A stretch of 64,000 nt of DNA, from assembly GCA_914767715.1 (NCBI GenBank), contig OU612065.1, positions 34,408,001 through 34,472,000 of the forward strand, given 5' to 3'. Under the pieces are notes generated by a model that worked only from the letters and a program-made list of their open reading frames with translations, had not been told where the DNA came from and ran no database searches. A program made the translations under genes and the position numbers. This document shows, piece after piece, positions 21,401-39,945 of the stretch (positions are counted from its first letter, which is position 1; each line of letters starts with the position of its first letter). The DNA comes from Membranipora membranacea (taxonomy: Eukaryota; Bryozoa; Gymnolaemata; Cheilostomatida; Membraniporidae).

Positions 21401-24400
21401 TTGTGACTGTATTCAGCAAACTTCAGCCAAAAGCCGGACTACTATTCCGTATCCACTGTTCTATCCATGTGAGTACAGTTTCACCAACTTATGTATGATT
21501 GATATGGCAATGAAAATTCTGGTCTGCTCTTTCTGCCTTCCTCTATAGATACCTTAATTCAAATTGTTTTTCTGATGCTTGCTATATTATGACATACTAC
21601 ATGCTACTATATGCTTGATAGGTAGCACCATCACAGAGAGAGGGGTTCAGACTTTAGATGAGTACATGTCAGAATTGGAAGTGGCTTCTCATGAATCACA
21701 AATAGAGGATATTGTGAAGGAAGTAAATTCTGAGAAAGATCTTATTTACGCTTCAGATTTATATCCAGTCACGGCTGACCCAATGAGTAGTACACTGAAA
21801 CATAAGGTAGGAAGATGTTGTTGATTTTCACCTTTTATATGTAATATTTTCAAGATGAACCCCACTGTTTTTCTCGTAACCTGCATACAATAAGATGGTA
21901 GTAAATATACTAGATTTAGTTTGCCTAAACACGCATTTGTCAGTGTCTTATTTGCTTGCAAAAGGTGTACAAAATGTCTGAGACTCGCGGAAGAGCACTG
22001 ATTATATCGAACACCTGCAACAACACAAGAAGAGGTTCAGAGCATGACTATCTGAATATTAAAGGAATGCTAGAGAAGTTTGGATTCATCGCTGTAGGAG
22101 GTCACAAAGATTACACTGCAAAGGTAATAGTTTTGCTTAGCTGTTCAACTAAACACTTAATCAGATATCAGTTAATCTTAATATTTAAACAAACATTTAT
22201 GAGTTGGAAGCACTGATATAAATTCATAGATAAGGGAGCATATCTGGCCCTGAACAAGCATTTATGGCAATTTATGTATGATAGCTGGAAACAATTTCTC
22301 ATCTTTGATTGGTCCAAAAGTTCAGTAATGCTACAGCCGACCCCTTGTGAACACTTGACAAGTAGCTTGCCTGAGTTCTGACTGACTGACTGACTCATGG
22401 AAAGATATGTGACAGCATGGAAAGACATACTGACAAGCTGGAAAGACAGCTAAAAAAAACTCACTTCAAGGGGTCCCAGCAATGGGCCATGTAAGACCAA
22501 CAACCCTAACACGTACGCTGTGTTGCATAGCGACGCCGAAAATTTGCCGACCTGCATAGGGTGGCAATGGTGGAGTGGAATGAGCTATGGGACGAGAGAA
22601 CACAACTCTGAGTAGTGAATAGCGGGCATGCTAATTAGTGCCATCAAATCAACCCTTTCCTTTTTGGGGATGGTGAGATGGCGCAATCGGTTAGCGCGTT
22701 TGCCATTCACTGCCAGGCGATAAGTGCCGCAAGAGTTGTGGGTTATAATCCCATTGGGGGAGCTTTCAAGGTTGATTGTTCCAGCCCCCAGCACCCTCGG
22801 GTGTATACCTCTTCTTAAGCTCGTTACTGGGATGTTAGTCAATGCATTACATTAAAGCTGCCGGAATTTCACCACAAATAGCCATGATGTGTTTTTACAA
22901 CTAATCCATGAATTCATATCAATGGTTGGAAGTGACCGTAGCTCAATTGGTGAGGTGGGGGGTTTTCATATGTGAAGTACAGTGGTCATTTACCGCAAAC
23001 GAGAGTTTGTAGCATACTTTACTCAAACCACTTAGTTGTTGTTTTCTCAGATGATGGTAGCAGCTATCCATTCAGAGACACAGCACGTAAATCAAGAGAC
23101 AGAAGAATCAGTACACAAACATCTCAACTCATTTGTGTTGGTCATCACAAGTCACGGTCAAGAAGGATCTGTATCTGGTTCTGATAACAAGCACCTCAAA
23201 ATCACGGAGCTAATGGATCTTCTCTCTCCTAAGAACTTTCCTGCTATGAAAGGGAAGCCCAAGCTTGTAGTTTTACAGGCTTGTGCTGGTAGTAAGTTAA
23301 AGAACCAGTTTACAAACTTATATGAATATGTTTTGTCAAAAGTCTCTGGAAGGGGTGTCTTCAATAAATTGCATGCATTGAAATTAAGTTCCAACTTCCC
23401 TCTCTCATGGTAGGTAACAGCGAAATGCTTCATAATGTCATGCAGCCTGCACAACCAGCACCCAGTCAGGATCAACCAGAAGCACAAATTATCGATCAGC
23501 CTCCTGTCTCATTTCTGCATGATCAGTTTGGTGATTTCCATGGCGAAGACAGCAGTGAGGATGACAATGAATGCCTTCCAGCCGATCCTCATGATATCTC
23601 AACTTCAGACTTCATCATAATGCAGTCTAGCTTTGATTGTAAGTTACGATAACAAATTTTTTACTTTCAAACAAAACCAAATGTCTTTGTGTTGTGGGAA
23701 AGATAGCTGTGCCTGTTTGGCGATGTTGTTGCGATGTTTGGCTATAGAATGGATCATGATTGGTTGAACTATTAAGTCACTATATTATGGCTATCATGAC
23801 CACTGGAGTAGGAGGTGGCTCAGTTGGTTAGAGCGCTGGTTCTTTAGTATACAAATGTTGAAGGTCGTGGGTTCGAATCTCACTTGGTTAACTCCAAGAT
23901 GTGCTCCGACCTGCTTGCAAACAGTGAGCAACCTGGTGCAGATATTGCGGCCTTGCCACAAAGGCACTGCAATTTCGCCACCCACCCACGCGTCGGGATG
24001 TGGATGTGGCGTGTGATAAAAGATCTGATTTTAATCAACCTTTTTAATCAACCTTTTACTCGTCCATGTACAGCTCTCAAATTTGTGCTGGTTGGTTGAA
24101 GACTTACTTGTAATAGCATGAAAGTAGTGATGAATACTAACTACATCTTCTAGATATAGCTCAAACATTCCCCATCACTCGTTTGAGTGATTTTCTTTTA
24201 GGGATATTCTTCAATGTTGCCAGCATTAAATACTCATAAGAACTGCCGTAGATCATGAATCTAGCCGCTTGGTCAGAATATGCAATTGCAATCACTGGAC
24301 AATTTCATAATTCACATTTCAATCTATACAAAAATAATCATATTATTGTCTTTGTTTTCGCTTGTTTAGCATTCAAATCACATCGAACACCTAAATTCGG

Positions 24401-25152
24401 CTCACTGTTCATCCGATGTCTGGTGTCAACATTCTACAGATATGCTGCAACTCATCACCTTGAGGAACTGGCAGCAATTGTAAGAGATAGGGATACATAC
24501 AAGTGTTGGCTACATTATATAATTTTTAACACCAATTTCAAATTTGTTTCGAATACTGTAATTTGCTTTAATTTATAATTTATGTACACATTTAGGAGAG
24601 CTTTCAATGAGTTGTCCCTTCACAAAAATGGAATAATACTGATATAATGTATATAAGAATTTCTCATTGGTCGCCGAAGCTAAGATTAAATAAGCTGCAT
24701 CTCATAGTAAACTTACAATGAGTCACATAAAACTGTATTTGATGAAGAGCGGAACATTCAAAGTTTGTTGGTAACATCTGACTAATTGTTCTTGACATCA
24801 CTCTGATTTTCATTGTTTTGATTTACAGGTCAGAGACGCTGTAGTTAAAGCTGGAGCAAAGAGAACAGAATATCTGCAAAGGAATGAAAGACGTCGTAAA
24901 AACGCACATCACGCCTCAATGCCTCAAACAAGATGTACCTTTGTGGGAAATAAGTTCTATCTACAGCCTGGTATCAATATGATAACAGAGGACCACCCAG
25001 AATCACTGAGAAATCCTGTATTACGCAACCCTACAGCTTCTAGGATTGAGGGAAAACCTGGTGGGTGGAAAGAACTGAATCAGCTGGTAGATGATAATGT
25101 TGAATTCAAGATGCAAAAAACAAGTTTAATTTTCTACCTGATACTACCATAG
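6308..25152 (+). CDS. LRR-Roc-COR-caspase fusion protein (5' end outside window)
   Basis: Proposed exons: 6308-6448, 9888-10028, 12027-12167, 19565-21468, 21622-21806, 21965-22123, 23051-23291, 23414-23638, 24370-24479, 24829-25152. Every junction has GT/AG and matching phase, giving about 1,190 visible residues. Domain order: LRRs; Roc GTPase; COR; a roughly 60-residue spacer; caspase p20; an acidic Pro/Asp-rich linker; p10; a basic tail. The LRR would sense a ligand, Roc-COR would act as a GTP-dependent dimerising switch, and the caspase would be the effector. The first exons and start codon are not visible. Reading through the donor at 21469 gives a stop at 21548, so intron retention would yield a ROCO without caspase. 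A gene boundary at 21.5 kb is the main alternative, but the phases argue against it. Confidence 0.72.
6449..8390 (+). repeat. duplicated intron block, copy 1 (paired with 12168-13790)
   Basis: From the donor of LRR exon A to about 8390 the sequence aligns with the DNA after exon 12027-12167. The second copy lacks about 400 bases (near 6690-7090). Short open frames inside (for example 7665-7856, with a counterpart on the other strand at 13015-13257) are not conserved as protein. The block contains no recognisable gene. Confidence 0.8.
8391..8689. other. intron sequence without recognised features
   Basis: AT-rich sequence between the duplicated block and the second LINE fragment. No motif, coding frame or repeat recognised. 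Confidence 0.6.
8690..9292 (-). pseudogene. LINE 3' end fragment, copy 2
   Basis: Same RT C-terminal remnant as 5110-5717, with a few substitutions and a six-base difference around the FNMRDIFKLH codons. It is directly followed by the 182-bp repeat array, as in copy 1. Confidence 0.75.
9293..9838 (+). repeat. 182-bp tandem repeat array, three units
   Basis: Units begin at 9293, 9475 and 9656 with TGCCTTTGCT, giving periods of 182 and 181. The first two units are nearly identical and the third is more diverged. The array ends about 50 bases before LRR exon 9888. Confidence 0.9.
9888..10028 (+). CDS. LRR exon B (two leucine-rich repeats)
   Basis: 141 bases between CTTATAG and AG|GTAAAT, phase 2 at both ends. 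Encodes LGSLTSLEVLRLGGN, SLTELPDEIEGLKCL and RRCGLTSLPSR. It differs from exons A and C most at the variable positions of the repeats (LRLGG against LTLDD; KLYVRR against TLNVSY). Confidence 0.8.
10029..10195. repeat. TA microsatellite and intron sequence
   Basis: A (TA)n-like run near 10036-10070 follows the donor. The rest is ordinary intron, with a piece of the AGTAAGGATA motif shared with the palindrome at 52790. Confidence 0.6.
10196..10560 (+). repeat. 365-bp block duplicated at 15658-16443
   Basis: Runs from about AAAGTAAAACTGATAAAGT to CATTCTAACTAATAGT. The second copy is split by a 0.4-kb SINE insertion, so the duplication preceded the SINE. Confidence 0.8.
10606..10728. mobile_element. 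foldback element with 26-bp perfect inverted repeats
   Basis: Arms 10613-10638 and 10690-10715 (AGCCTGTCTTGACAAGCTTT...) are perfect reverse complements. CTGCAGTAG occurs at both outer edges (10606-10614 and 10720-10728), as a target duplication would. Related arms occur at 60232-60296, and a solo arm at about 34761-34785, so it is a dispersed family. Confidence 0.75.
10729..11763. other. intron sequence without recognised features
   Basis: About 1 kb of AT-rich DNA. A 74-codon minus frame (11004-11228) has no recognisable motif and is probably chance. Confidence 0.5.
11764..11944 (+). repeat. 182-bp intronic repeat, copy upstream of LRR exon C
   Basis: Starts at TTCCTTTTAACGGACTAAGG and matches the 5718 and 9293 copies almost throughout. 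It then joins the sequence that precedes exon A (near 6230), so this module looks like a recombinant of the two upstream ones. Confidence 0.8.
12027..12167 (+). CDS. LRR exon C (two leucine-rich repeats)
   Basis: 141 bases, GTTATAG acceptor, AG|GTAAAT donor, phase 2 at both ends. Encodes LGTLTSLEELTLDVN, TLTELPDEIGGLKSL and GLTSLPSR. It ends two bases into a Ser codon (AG|C) completed by the first base of the Roc-COR exon at 19565, so the LRRs join the ROCO in frame. Confidence 0.8.
12168..13790 (+). repeat. duplicated intron block, copy 2 (paired with 6449-8390)
   Basis: Near-identical to the first copy apart from a 0.4-kb deletion and a 30-base insertion around 12810-12840. It includes an A/T microsatellite near 12260-12310. 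No gene recognised. Confidence 0.8.
13790..14230 (-). pseudogene. LINE 3' end fragment, copy 3
   Basis: RT C-terminal remnant with NVFLLQKKAFRLICN and the LCSILNYKLFKC terminus, shorter at its 5' side than copies 1 and 2. An unrelated GC-richer sequence joins at about 14231. Confidence 0.75.
14231..15002. other. intron sequence, no gene seen
   Basis: Somewhat richer in GC at its left edge (GCGCATGCTCAGCTC and a partial inverted copy). It may be one end of an unclassified repeat. No coding sequence recognised. Confidence 0.5.
15003..15395. repeat. 177-bp near-perfect inverted repeat (long hairpin)
   Basis: Arm 15003-15179 and arm 15219-15395 are about 90% reverse complementary around a 39-base loop. 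Facing open frames arise on the two arms (minus 14898-15182, plus 15120-15440), but most differences between the arms change amino acids, so I do not treat them as coding. A transcript of the host intron would form a long hairpin here. Confidence 0.85.
15440..15645 (-). mobile_element. tRNA-derived SINE, family B, copy 1
   Basis: Read on the minus strand it begins GGAGTAGGAGGTAGCTCAGT, a tRNA-like A box, then a B box CTTCGAATCC, followed by a body with GTGCTCCGACCTGC. The same head and body occur at 23805-24055. The anticodon arm is not conserved, so it is not a functional tRNA gene. Confidence 0.75.
15658..16443 (+). repeat. second copy of the 365-bp block, split by a SINE
   Basis: 15658-15860 and 16285-16443 together match 10196-10560. 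The interruption is the family A SINE, flanked by GATGTAAAG on both sides. Confidence 0.8.
15861..16284 (-). mobile_element. composite SINE, family A, copy 1 (about 425 bp)
   Basis: Flanked by GATGTAAAG at 15852-15860 and again just inside 16285-16293, consistent with target-site duplication. In element orientation a 270-bp non-tRNA segment comes first, then a tRNA-like region (GATGGTGAGATGGCGC...; GGTTAGCGCG; GGGTTCGAGTCCCA), then a tail ending GGTGTATACCTC. The second copy is at 22375-22815. A tRNA-like promoter in the middle rather than at the 5' end is unusual. Confidence 0.78.
16339..17376 (+). pseudogene. LINE relic: endonuclease end plus RT fragment, split by a MITE
   Basis: 16339-16600 encodes the end of an endonuclease domain (LDHFLINN, then NSLPDHLPIAG at the SDH position). 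17102-17376 encodes NEYFSKVGSNL joined directly to GVPQGSVLG, IFINDL and FADDTNIF, the RT B and C blocks with FADD catalytic aspartates. Much of the RT fingers is deleted and a MITE lies at 16614-16818. Confidence 0.75.
16614..16818 (-). mobile_element. MITE with ATTGAAAGA-type termini, diverged copy
   Basis: On the minus strand it begins GGGGGATCTTTCAATTA and follows the same order of motifs as the intact copy at 28921-29170: CAGCCAAAATCGC, ATCGCTCACTC, GATGGAACTATATA, GAGTGAGCGA. Its far terminus is degraded. Confidence 0.7.
17377..18629. other. intron sequence, no gene seen
   Basis: AT-rich, with a short (TG)n run near 18430. Small open frames on both strands lack motifs. Confidence 0.5.
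18630..18686. repeat. perfect 27-bp hairpin with 3-base loop
   Basis: Arms 18630-18656 and 18660-18686 are exact reverse complements around CAG. Nothing suggests a terminator or gene; it resembles a MITE or inverted-duplication scar next to a LINE piece. Confidence 0.8.
18735..19004 (+). pseudogene. LINE fragment (linker between endonuclease and RT)
   Basis: An 89-codon frame with FETFIENYSTIIENSSKK, FKKPSMTTESLELREKCKKL and a lysine-rich helix. This is the pattern of the segment between the endonuclease and RT of CR1/Jockey-type LINEs, where KPW-T and KK-LY motifs occur. It is bounded by a hairpin on the left. Family assignment is tentative. Confidence 0.5.
19005..19564. other. end of the 7.4-kb intron before the Roc-COR exon
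   Basis: No gene or repeat recognised apart from a C-rich run near 19151-19170. It ends in the pyrimidine tract and TTTTTACAG acceptor at 19564. Confidence 0.6.
19565..21468 (+). CDS. Roc GTPase and COR exon of the LRR-Roc-COR-caspase gene
   Basis: Counting from the Met at 19566: a last LRR at residues 1-40; the Roc domain with P-loop GQSMAGKTSL at 81-90, switch motif DFGGQ at 134-138 and guanine-specificity motif THCD at 203-206; COR from IPGSWYVL (about 294), with LHEIGRVMWY at about 334 and VFHRIELLTHLVEL at about 353. A CxxC motif lies at 580-583. Roc binds and hydrolyses GTP and COR dimerises; all three nucleotide motifs look intact. The acceptor TTTTTACAG precedes base 19565, which completes a split Ser codon. 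The donor is CAT|GTGAGT. There is no kinase domain after COR, unlike LRRK proteins. Confidence 0.85.
21622..25152 (+). CDS. caspase domain exons (p20 and p10) of the fusion gene
   Basis: Exon 21622-21806 is a spacer. Exon 21965-22123 begins VYKMSETRGRALIIS with the conserved RRGSEHD (S1-pocket Arg). Exon 23051-23291 holds the catalytic His in ITSHGQEG and the catalytic Cys in LVVLQACAG (usual QACRG or QACQG). Exon 23414-23638 is a Pro/Asp/Glu-rich inter-subunit linker ending in STSDFIIMQSSFD. Exon 24370-24479 is p10 with KSHRTPKFGSLFIRCL, keeping the Arg and GS[WL]FI motif. The last exon carries VRDAVVKAG and about 100 residues of basic tail. The linker has several Asp residues that could be processing sites. 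The final stop at 25152 is provisional; another acceptor lies at about 25336. Confidence 0.78.
22375..22815 (+). mobile_element. composite SINE, family A, copy 2
   Basis: Lies in the intron between the two p20 exons. Same order as the 15861 copy: GACTGACTCATGGAAAGA, GGGGTCCCAGCAATGGGCC, the tRNA-like ATGGCGCAATCGGTTAGCGC, a degenerate B box GGTTATAATCCC, and the GGGTGTATACCTC tail. Confidence 0.78.
23805..24055 (+). mobile_element. tRNA-derived SINE, family B, copy 2
   Basis: Begins GGAGTAGGAGGTGGCTCAGT, with B box GGGTTCGAATCTCA near 23870, then the shared body GTGCTCCGACCTGC. It sits in the intron between the caspase linker and p10 exons. Confidence 0.75.
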
Positions 25153-25676
25153 ATTATTCTCTTGCCTACTTATTGATATGGTGACCAAAAAAATGGAGAA
25201 TTCACCAAAATAAAAGATGAGCGAAATATGATTGGCCTATGCAAGGAGTCTTTAGCTCCTTGGCCTATGGTAAGGAAAAGACATTGTGATTTCTTATCAT
25301 AATATACAATATTAATTGGGTTTTTCTCTTCTACAGACCTGATACATACATATAGAACCGGAGAGACAGAGCAGATGAAGACTTATTATCAGTGGTCAGT
25401 AAAGAGAAACTCAGTAAATAGGAACTCACCATGACCTTCTTTACTCTGACCTACCGGCAGCTCTTCACCAGACTGATGACGCTGAAGATCACTTATAACT
25501 CGGTCTTATCAACTAAGTCACAAACTGGTGGTTAGACAAAGAACTCAAGTTATCATCTATATCTAAGTGCTGCTATTGGAGTTACCCTGTGTACATTCAA
25601 ATATTCTTCTCAGTTATTATAAAAACTTCATATGTGTAGCAGTGATTGCCTTTCACATTTGATTCATTTTAATCAC

Positions 25677-25682
25677 AATAAA
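25677..25682 (+). terminator. AATAAA polyadenylation signal
   Basis: About 525 bases after the proposed stop of the ROCO-caspase gene, in an A/T-rich 3' flank. It is the nearest canonical signal I noticed. Confidence 0.5.
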
Positions 25683-28600
25683 TATGTTTCTTATCCGCAA
25701 TGAATATTTTTTTCATTCAAAATGATGCATGTTTTATTTATTATCCCCAATTTATACAATTTTTATTCACAAAGTTTATATTTATTATCTATAATGTTAT
25801 TTTATTAAAGCAGTGTATATATTTTTCTAATATATCTTGGAAAATTCAATTGTGGTCTACTTAAAAGTTTTGTCACACTGCATTAGAATTGAATATTTAT
25901 CCTAAGTATCTAAAAGCTACATTTAATCAAATTGAAGTTTTTATGGCAGCAAAATGACATTGGCAATCAGATATCTTGGAGAGCTTTTGCCCCAAAAGAT
26001 TGCTACTCCATTGCATAAAATTACGTTTAACTCTTGCAGCAACAAACACAGATAGTGTAGAAGAATCGATGACAAAACCTTTAGTCACCCTACATTTCAT
26101 TTGTGACCTACCAAAAGTATAATGTCCCATGATTCTCATAATACCTTGATTAAATTTGGTGCGCATAATTTTCAGAAGTGAGCTCTTAGATAAGAATTTC
26201 TTCCTAAATTAAGATGAGAAAATAAGTTCACACAAAGTCAAACTTGATTGCAGATCAGAGAAATACCAGTAAACAGTGACAGCTTTATACACAAAAAGCG
26301 TGTAATAGCCAGTATGTCTACTCAGGCTGCTCCAAAGTGGAGCTTTTCGAAAAAAATTCTGTTGGTGAATATGCTTTCATAACTTATGCCATCCTAGGTT
26401 GGTGATAGGTATATGGCTAGTAAGTGCATGGAAGACACTTTTGTTAGTAAACAGTCGGTGATGAATAAGGAGTTGGCAGCAAAACATATGTTTGCTATTC
26501 AAAGTCGTTGAAACTGTGATATTACCACAAATCGACCTATCATGTTGAGTCATGCTACAGATGGATCAATATACTTCACAAAAGCCTGTTTTCACTAGTT
26601 TTGTATCGACAAGAAGTACTCTTTGGTATTGAGGACAAAGCTTTTCAGGACAAGCTGAAATTGAAAGAATTTTCTGCAATATTCCTTCATCACCAACGAG
26701 AACACAATTTTTCCAGGCATAAATGGCGTAATTGAACTATATAGCTCACTTTGATCAGGCAGTTTGAAATATACTTCCCAAGCTCCCTGTTTTGATGACA
26801 ACGGGTAAGTATATTGTTGTAGGTACTAATGAAAGCGTCCAGTTCTGTATGGGCAGTAGCCATATTCATGAAAGAATCATAGTAGAGGGTTTGTTGGTGC
26901 AGCCAATGTTGCTTGCTAAGACATATTTTAGGTACTTAGTCTAATCCAACACTCCAGTGTTCTAATTCTAAGACATGTGGCAGATGCTGTATGTGATATG
27001 TCTTACATCACGCATGTGGCCCCTACAGTACCACAGCAATGCTTTATAGGCCTTGAGTGCTGTAAGATTTGTCACAGCCAGCACTTGCCACATTTCTTAC
27101 AATAATTGTTGTCAATGACGGTTTTTAGTACCCATTCAGAACATAATAATTTTTTGCAATGTTAGTTGTCTGCTCATGGCAAATGAAAGGACAACTTATA
27201 ATATACACAGACATCTGTAAATGAAATATTTTACAGTGTCTATTTTCTTATGCAAAGTCAATAAAATGATTCTGTAAGATGTTAAGTTGGTTTAGTAAGG
27301 TGGATATACTATGAGAGTCTCCCATTAACCTACACATGACATGGAACCTTGGTTAAAGTTTATTTGGGTCAAGTTTATCTAGCCAGTCATCTTCCAAGAA
27401 TTTCAACCTATTTCACATCTCAATATTTTGTGTCAACCGTACTAAGTTTTGAGAAGAAAGAAGAAGGTAGGAAAAAGCATTTTCATTGAAGTTCGACTTT
27501 TGGGCATTTCAGGTATGAGAATACTTTAGTTTGTAAAGAACAAGTTTGGCTTCTACAACCGTGACTTTAGCCCATTTTTATCACTAGGTAGATGACTGTC
27601 ATTGTAGAGTAGATCAATTCAATAAGTTATAGTGATAAATAAAAAGAAGTTTGTTGTTGCAGCAGAGCAACAATTAATTGAATCAATTTCGATGCCAGTA
27701 GAGTAGAGTAGAGACAGTAAAGTAGACTACTGGCATTGAATTGATTCAATTCATTGAGTTGTAGATGAGTAGTAATGAGTAACAACACAACAGCCCAGTT
27801 GGATGGCCAGTTTTGTTACTCCTTTCCTTGCTTGCTGTTTGATGATGTTTTGTTGCTGGCCCCAAACGGGGGCTAGTCAAACATTGCACGACAAGACCCA
27901 TCCCAATAATGTTTTGGACTTGGAGTCAACCTGTGATGCAGTTTGTACTCTTTACCATCAACTTGATCCAAAGCGTCCCGTCACAGGGCGCACATGAATA
28001 ACTATACCTTCAGTGTGTCGTGGTTTGGTTTGTAGATCGGGGTTTTTTTCCGCTTTGGGTAAACTGTTGAGCACTAATGGAAAAATATTAAAATTATTCG
28101 GGTGTGCACGTAGGCACAATTAGGGTTGAGAAAGATGGTGTGGCTCAATTCCAGTGAGCAGATATAAAACAAACATGGGAGATACTTTTCTCAGGCGTTG
28201 GTTTACCAACTTTGAAGATTCGATGCTAAGCCTATAGTTTGTACTTATATACAGTGGTTTTTGATGGGATAGTAACTGTAGAGATACGGTTTTGTTAATT
28301 CAACCTTGCCTATCCTCGTTCTATACTCAAACTCAAACCGATCAAAATTGAAAATTTAAGCAAGTTAAGTCTGTCAAGATTGATTGTTGTTAGTCAGTGT
28401 TTCTCCTGGACCTTGATTGATGTAAGTAAGCAATGATGGTGGGTGAGGAGTGAACTCGCAGTCACTATCATCGACTTTGAATATAGACCTGTGGGAAATA
28501 TGGGATCACCTTACTTTGTTTCTGCTACATGTTAGTTAGTAATTTTACCCAAACTAGTAGCTTGTTGTTACTTCTTAGACATTTTGCACATGTATACTGG

Positions 28601-28920
28601 TGCCTAGACAAATGGATCTCATTGGCTAGACTGGAAATAAGCAGAAAAACTGTGGAGGTTTTAGTTTCAGTTAGTAGCCAGTGTGATGTGTCGTCTAATC
28701 GTAAGCCAATACAGCCACAACCAGTTTCCCGAAAGGGATTGCTAAGCCATCTATTTTCCACTTAAACCCAGGTCGTCTCGATGAGTAGGAAACTAGCCAA
28801 TAACCGGCCGTTGGTGGCAGATGCTCAACACAATCACACAGTAGTATTCTGTGAGCTCTGACCCAGTAAGATTGGTGTTTAACAATGCTTACTCGGCGCA
28901 CTCAAAGCGCAGGTCTGCCC
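25683..28920. other. intergenic region, no gene recognised
   Basis: About 3.2 kb of AT-rich DNA. Short minus frames at 25927-26166 and 26595-26801 have no motif I know. A 64-codon plus frame at 27803-27997 starts with a hydrophobic stretch but overlaps a sequence shared with the foldback at 56254, so I leave it uncalled. A hairpin is listed separately. Confidence 0.5.
27671..27756. repeat. imperfect inverted repeat, about 30-bp arms
   Basis: Arm 27671-27701 (ending GATGCCAGTAG) pairs with 27727-27756 (starting CTACTGGCATTG), with a few mismatches. Confidence 0.6.
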
Positions 28921-29170
28921 CAGGGGGGTCTTTCAATTAGAAACAGCCAAAATCGCTATCTGATCGCTCACTCCCTGAGTGAGTGATACCTGCTAGGTTC
29001 TCGCTTTCAGATCGCTCACTCACTTGATGGAACTATATACATTCTGAGTGAGCGACTTCGGAGCGATTTTGTCTAATTGAAAGACCAAGTGAGTGATAAC
29101 TTTTGTGCGATGTGATAGTGATAACTTGCTTTAGTAAAGGATCGCTCTTTCTAATTGAAAGACCCCCCTG
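28921..29170 (+). mobile_element. 250-bp MITE with 23-bp perfect terminal inverted repeats
   Basis: Termini 28921-28943 and 29148-29170 are exact reverse complements, beginning CAGGGGGGTCTTTCAATTAG. Internally it repeats the octamer-like GAGTGAGCGAT / ATCGCTCACTC in both orientations. It has no coding capacity. I do not see a convincing target-site duplication. Confidence 0.82.
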
Positions 29171-29858
29171 TTTGCCTATAAACTCTGAGCAAACCGATTA
29201 ACAACGGCTCAAGAAAGACACAGGCAAACATGATCCTCATGTTTATCCTAGCTTACAAGAAGATCTGTTGTTCATTGAGTTTCATATTTTGGAAAACACA
29301 TTATATTATAATTCATCGGATCTTTCGGGTTTGGCAAAAATATAAACGGTATTGCAGTCCAGGAATTCATGAGTATTTCCGCCTCAAGTTTTGATCATCA
29401 GACAAGCTAAATGTTAATTATTATGCATGATAATTTTCGCTGTGTTCATATAATGTCACTCACATTACGTTAGGCGCAGCAGTTTCGCGATCACTGGAAC
29501 TACCGGGTCGGCACTGATGTCATTTATAGACTAATACTCATACCTATTAACATAACAGCACTCCACTCCCCAAATAAATGTATATTTATTTGCTCTGCTT
29601 GTAATTTTTATGTGATTCAGCAAGTTGTCGGGTAATTCCAGCATAGGGAACTTCGGGAGATGGATCAGTTCACAGTGCAAAAGAAGTATCTGGGAAAAGA
29701 ACATCTAATCTTTCCATCAATCATAGAGAAAGTCCGCACCCAATATATTAGTTAGCCTCAGTTTGTGTTCCCAGAATCTTGAATCATGCTCAATCCTCGT
29801 ACTTTCAGCTGAGCCTCGTACGCCAAACTGAATCTTCTGAGATAATACTGCAAACAAG
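29171..29858. promoter_or_regulatory. upstream region of EFTUD2
   Basis: About 690 bases between the MITE and the EFTUD2 start codon. No TATA box is evident close to the ATG. The promoter is not defined by anything I can see. Confidence 0.4.
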
Positions 29859-39707
<9,849 letters not shown>

Positions 39708-39939
39708 TCAAAAACTATCACAGAAATCATCGCTGGGAACGAGCAACAGGAAATGAGGATGAGAGAAGATCGGTTGTGGAAGCTTAGTTATTACCGGAAG
39801 TTTTATCCTTAACAATGACATTGACAACTAAATCTCATTTCAACCTTGTAAAATAATTGTTCTTCTTAACTTTATGACCAGAGTGGTGATTGTTGATGTT
39901 GCTGATTTGTCAGCCATTTTAGCCTACTGTATACATGTA

Positions 39940-39945
39940 AATAAA
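39940..39945 (+). terminator. AATAAA signal after EFTUD2
   Basis: About 230 bases past the EFTUD2 stop, within ATGTAAATAAATATC. Confidence 0.6.

Noticed and set aside
21549-21621. End of the ROCO gene at the 21548 stop with a separate caspase gene downstream
   Set aside because: A consensus donor at 21469 and an acceptor at 21621 restore frame precisely, and no promoter or start codon context for a separate caspase is evident. Kept as the main alternative.
22674-22760. tRNA gene (A and B box-like sequences), likewise near 15925, 23810 and 15640
   Set aside because: No cloverleaf with a conserved anticodon arm, and each is embedded in a longer repeated body, so these are SINEs.
25927-26801. 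Minus-strand frames suggesting a gene or transposase in the intergenic region
   Set aside because: Short, in different phases, without a recognisable motif or consistent splice sites.
27803-27997. 64-codon frame with signal-peptide-like start, possible small secreted protein
   Set aside because: Overlaps sequence shared with the foldback element at 56254-56391 and has no supporting splice or homology evidence.
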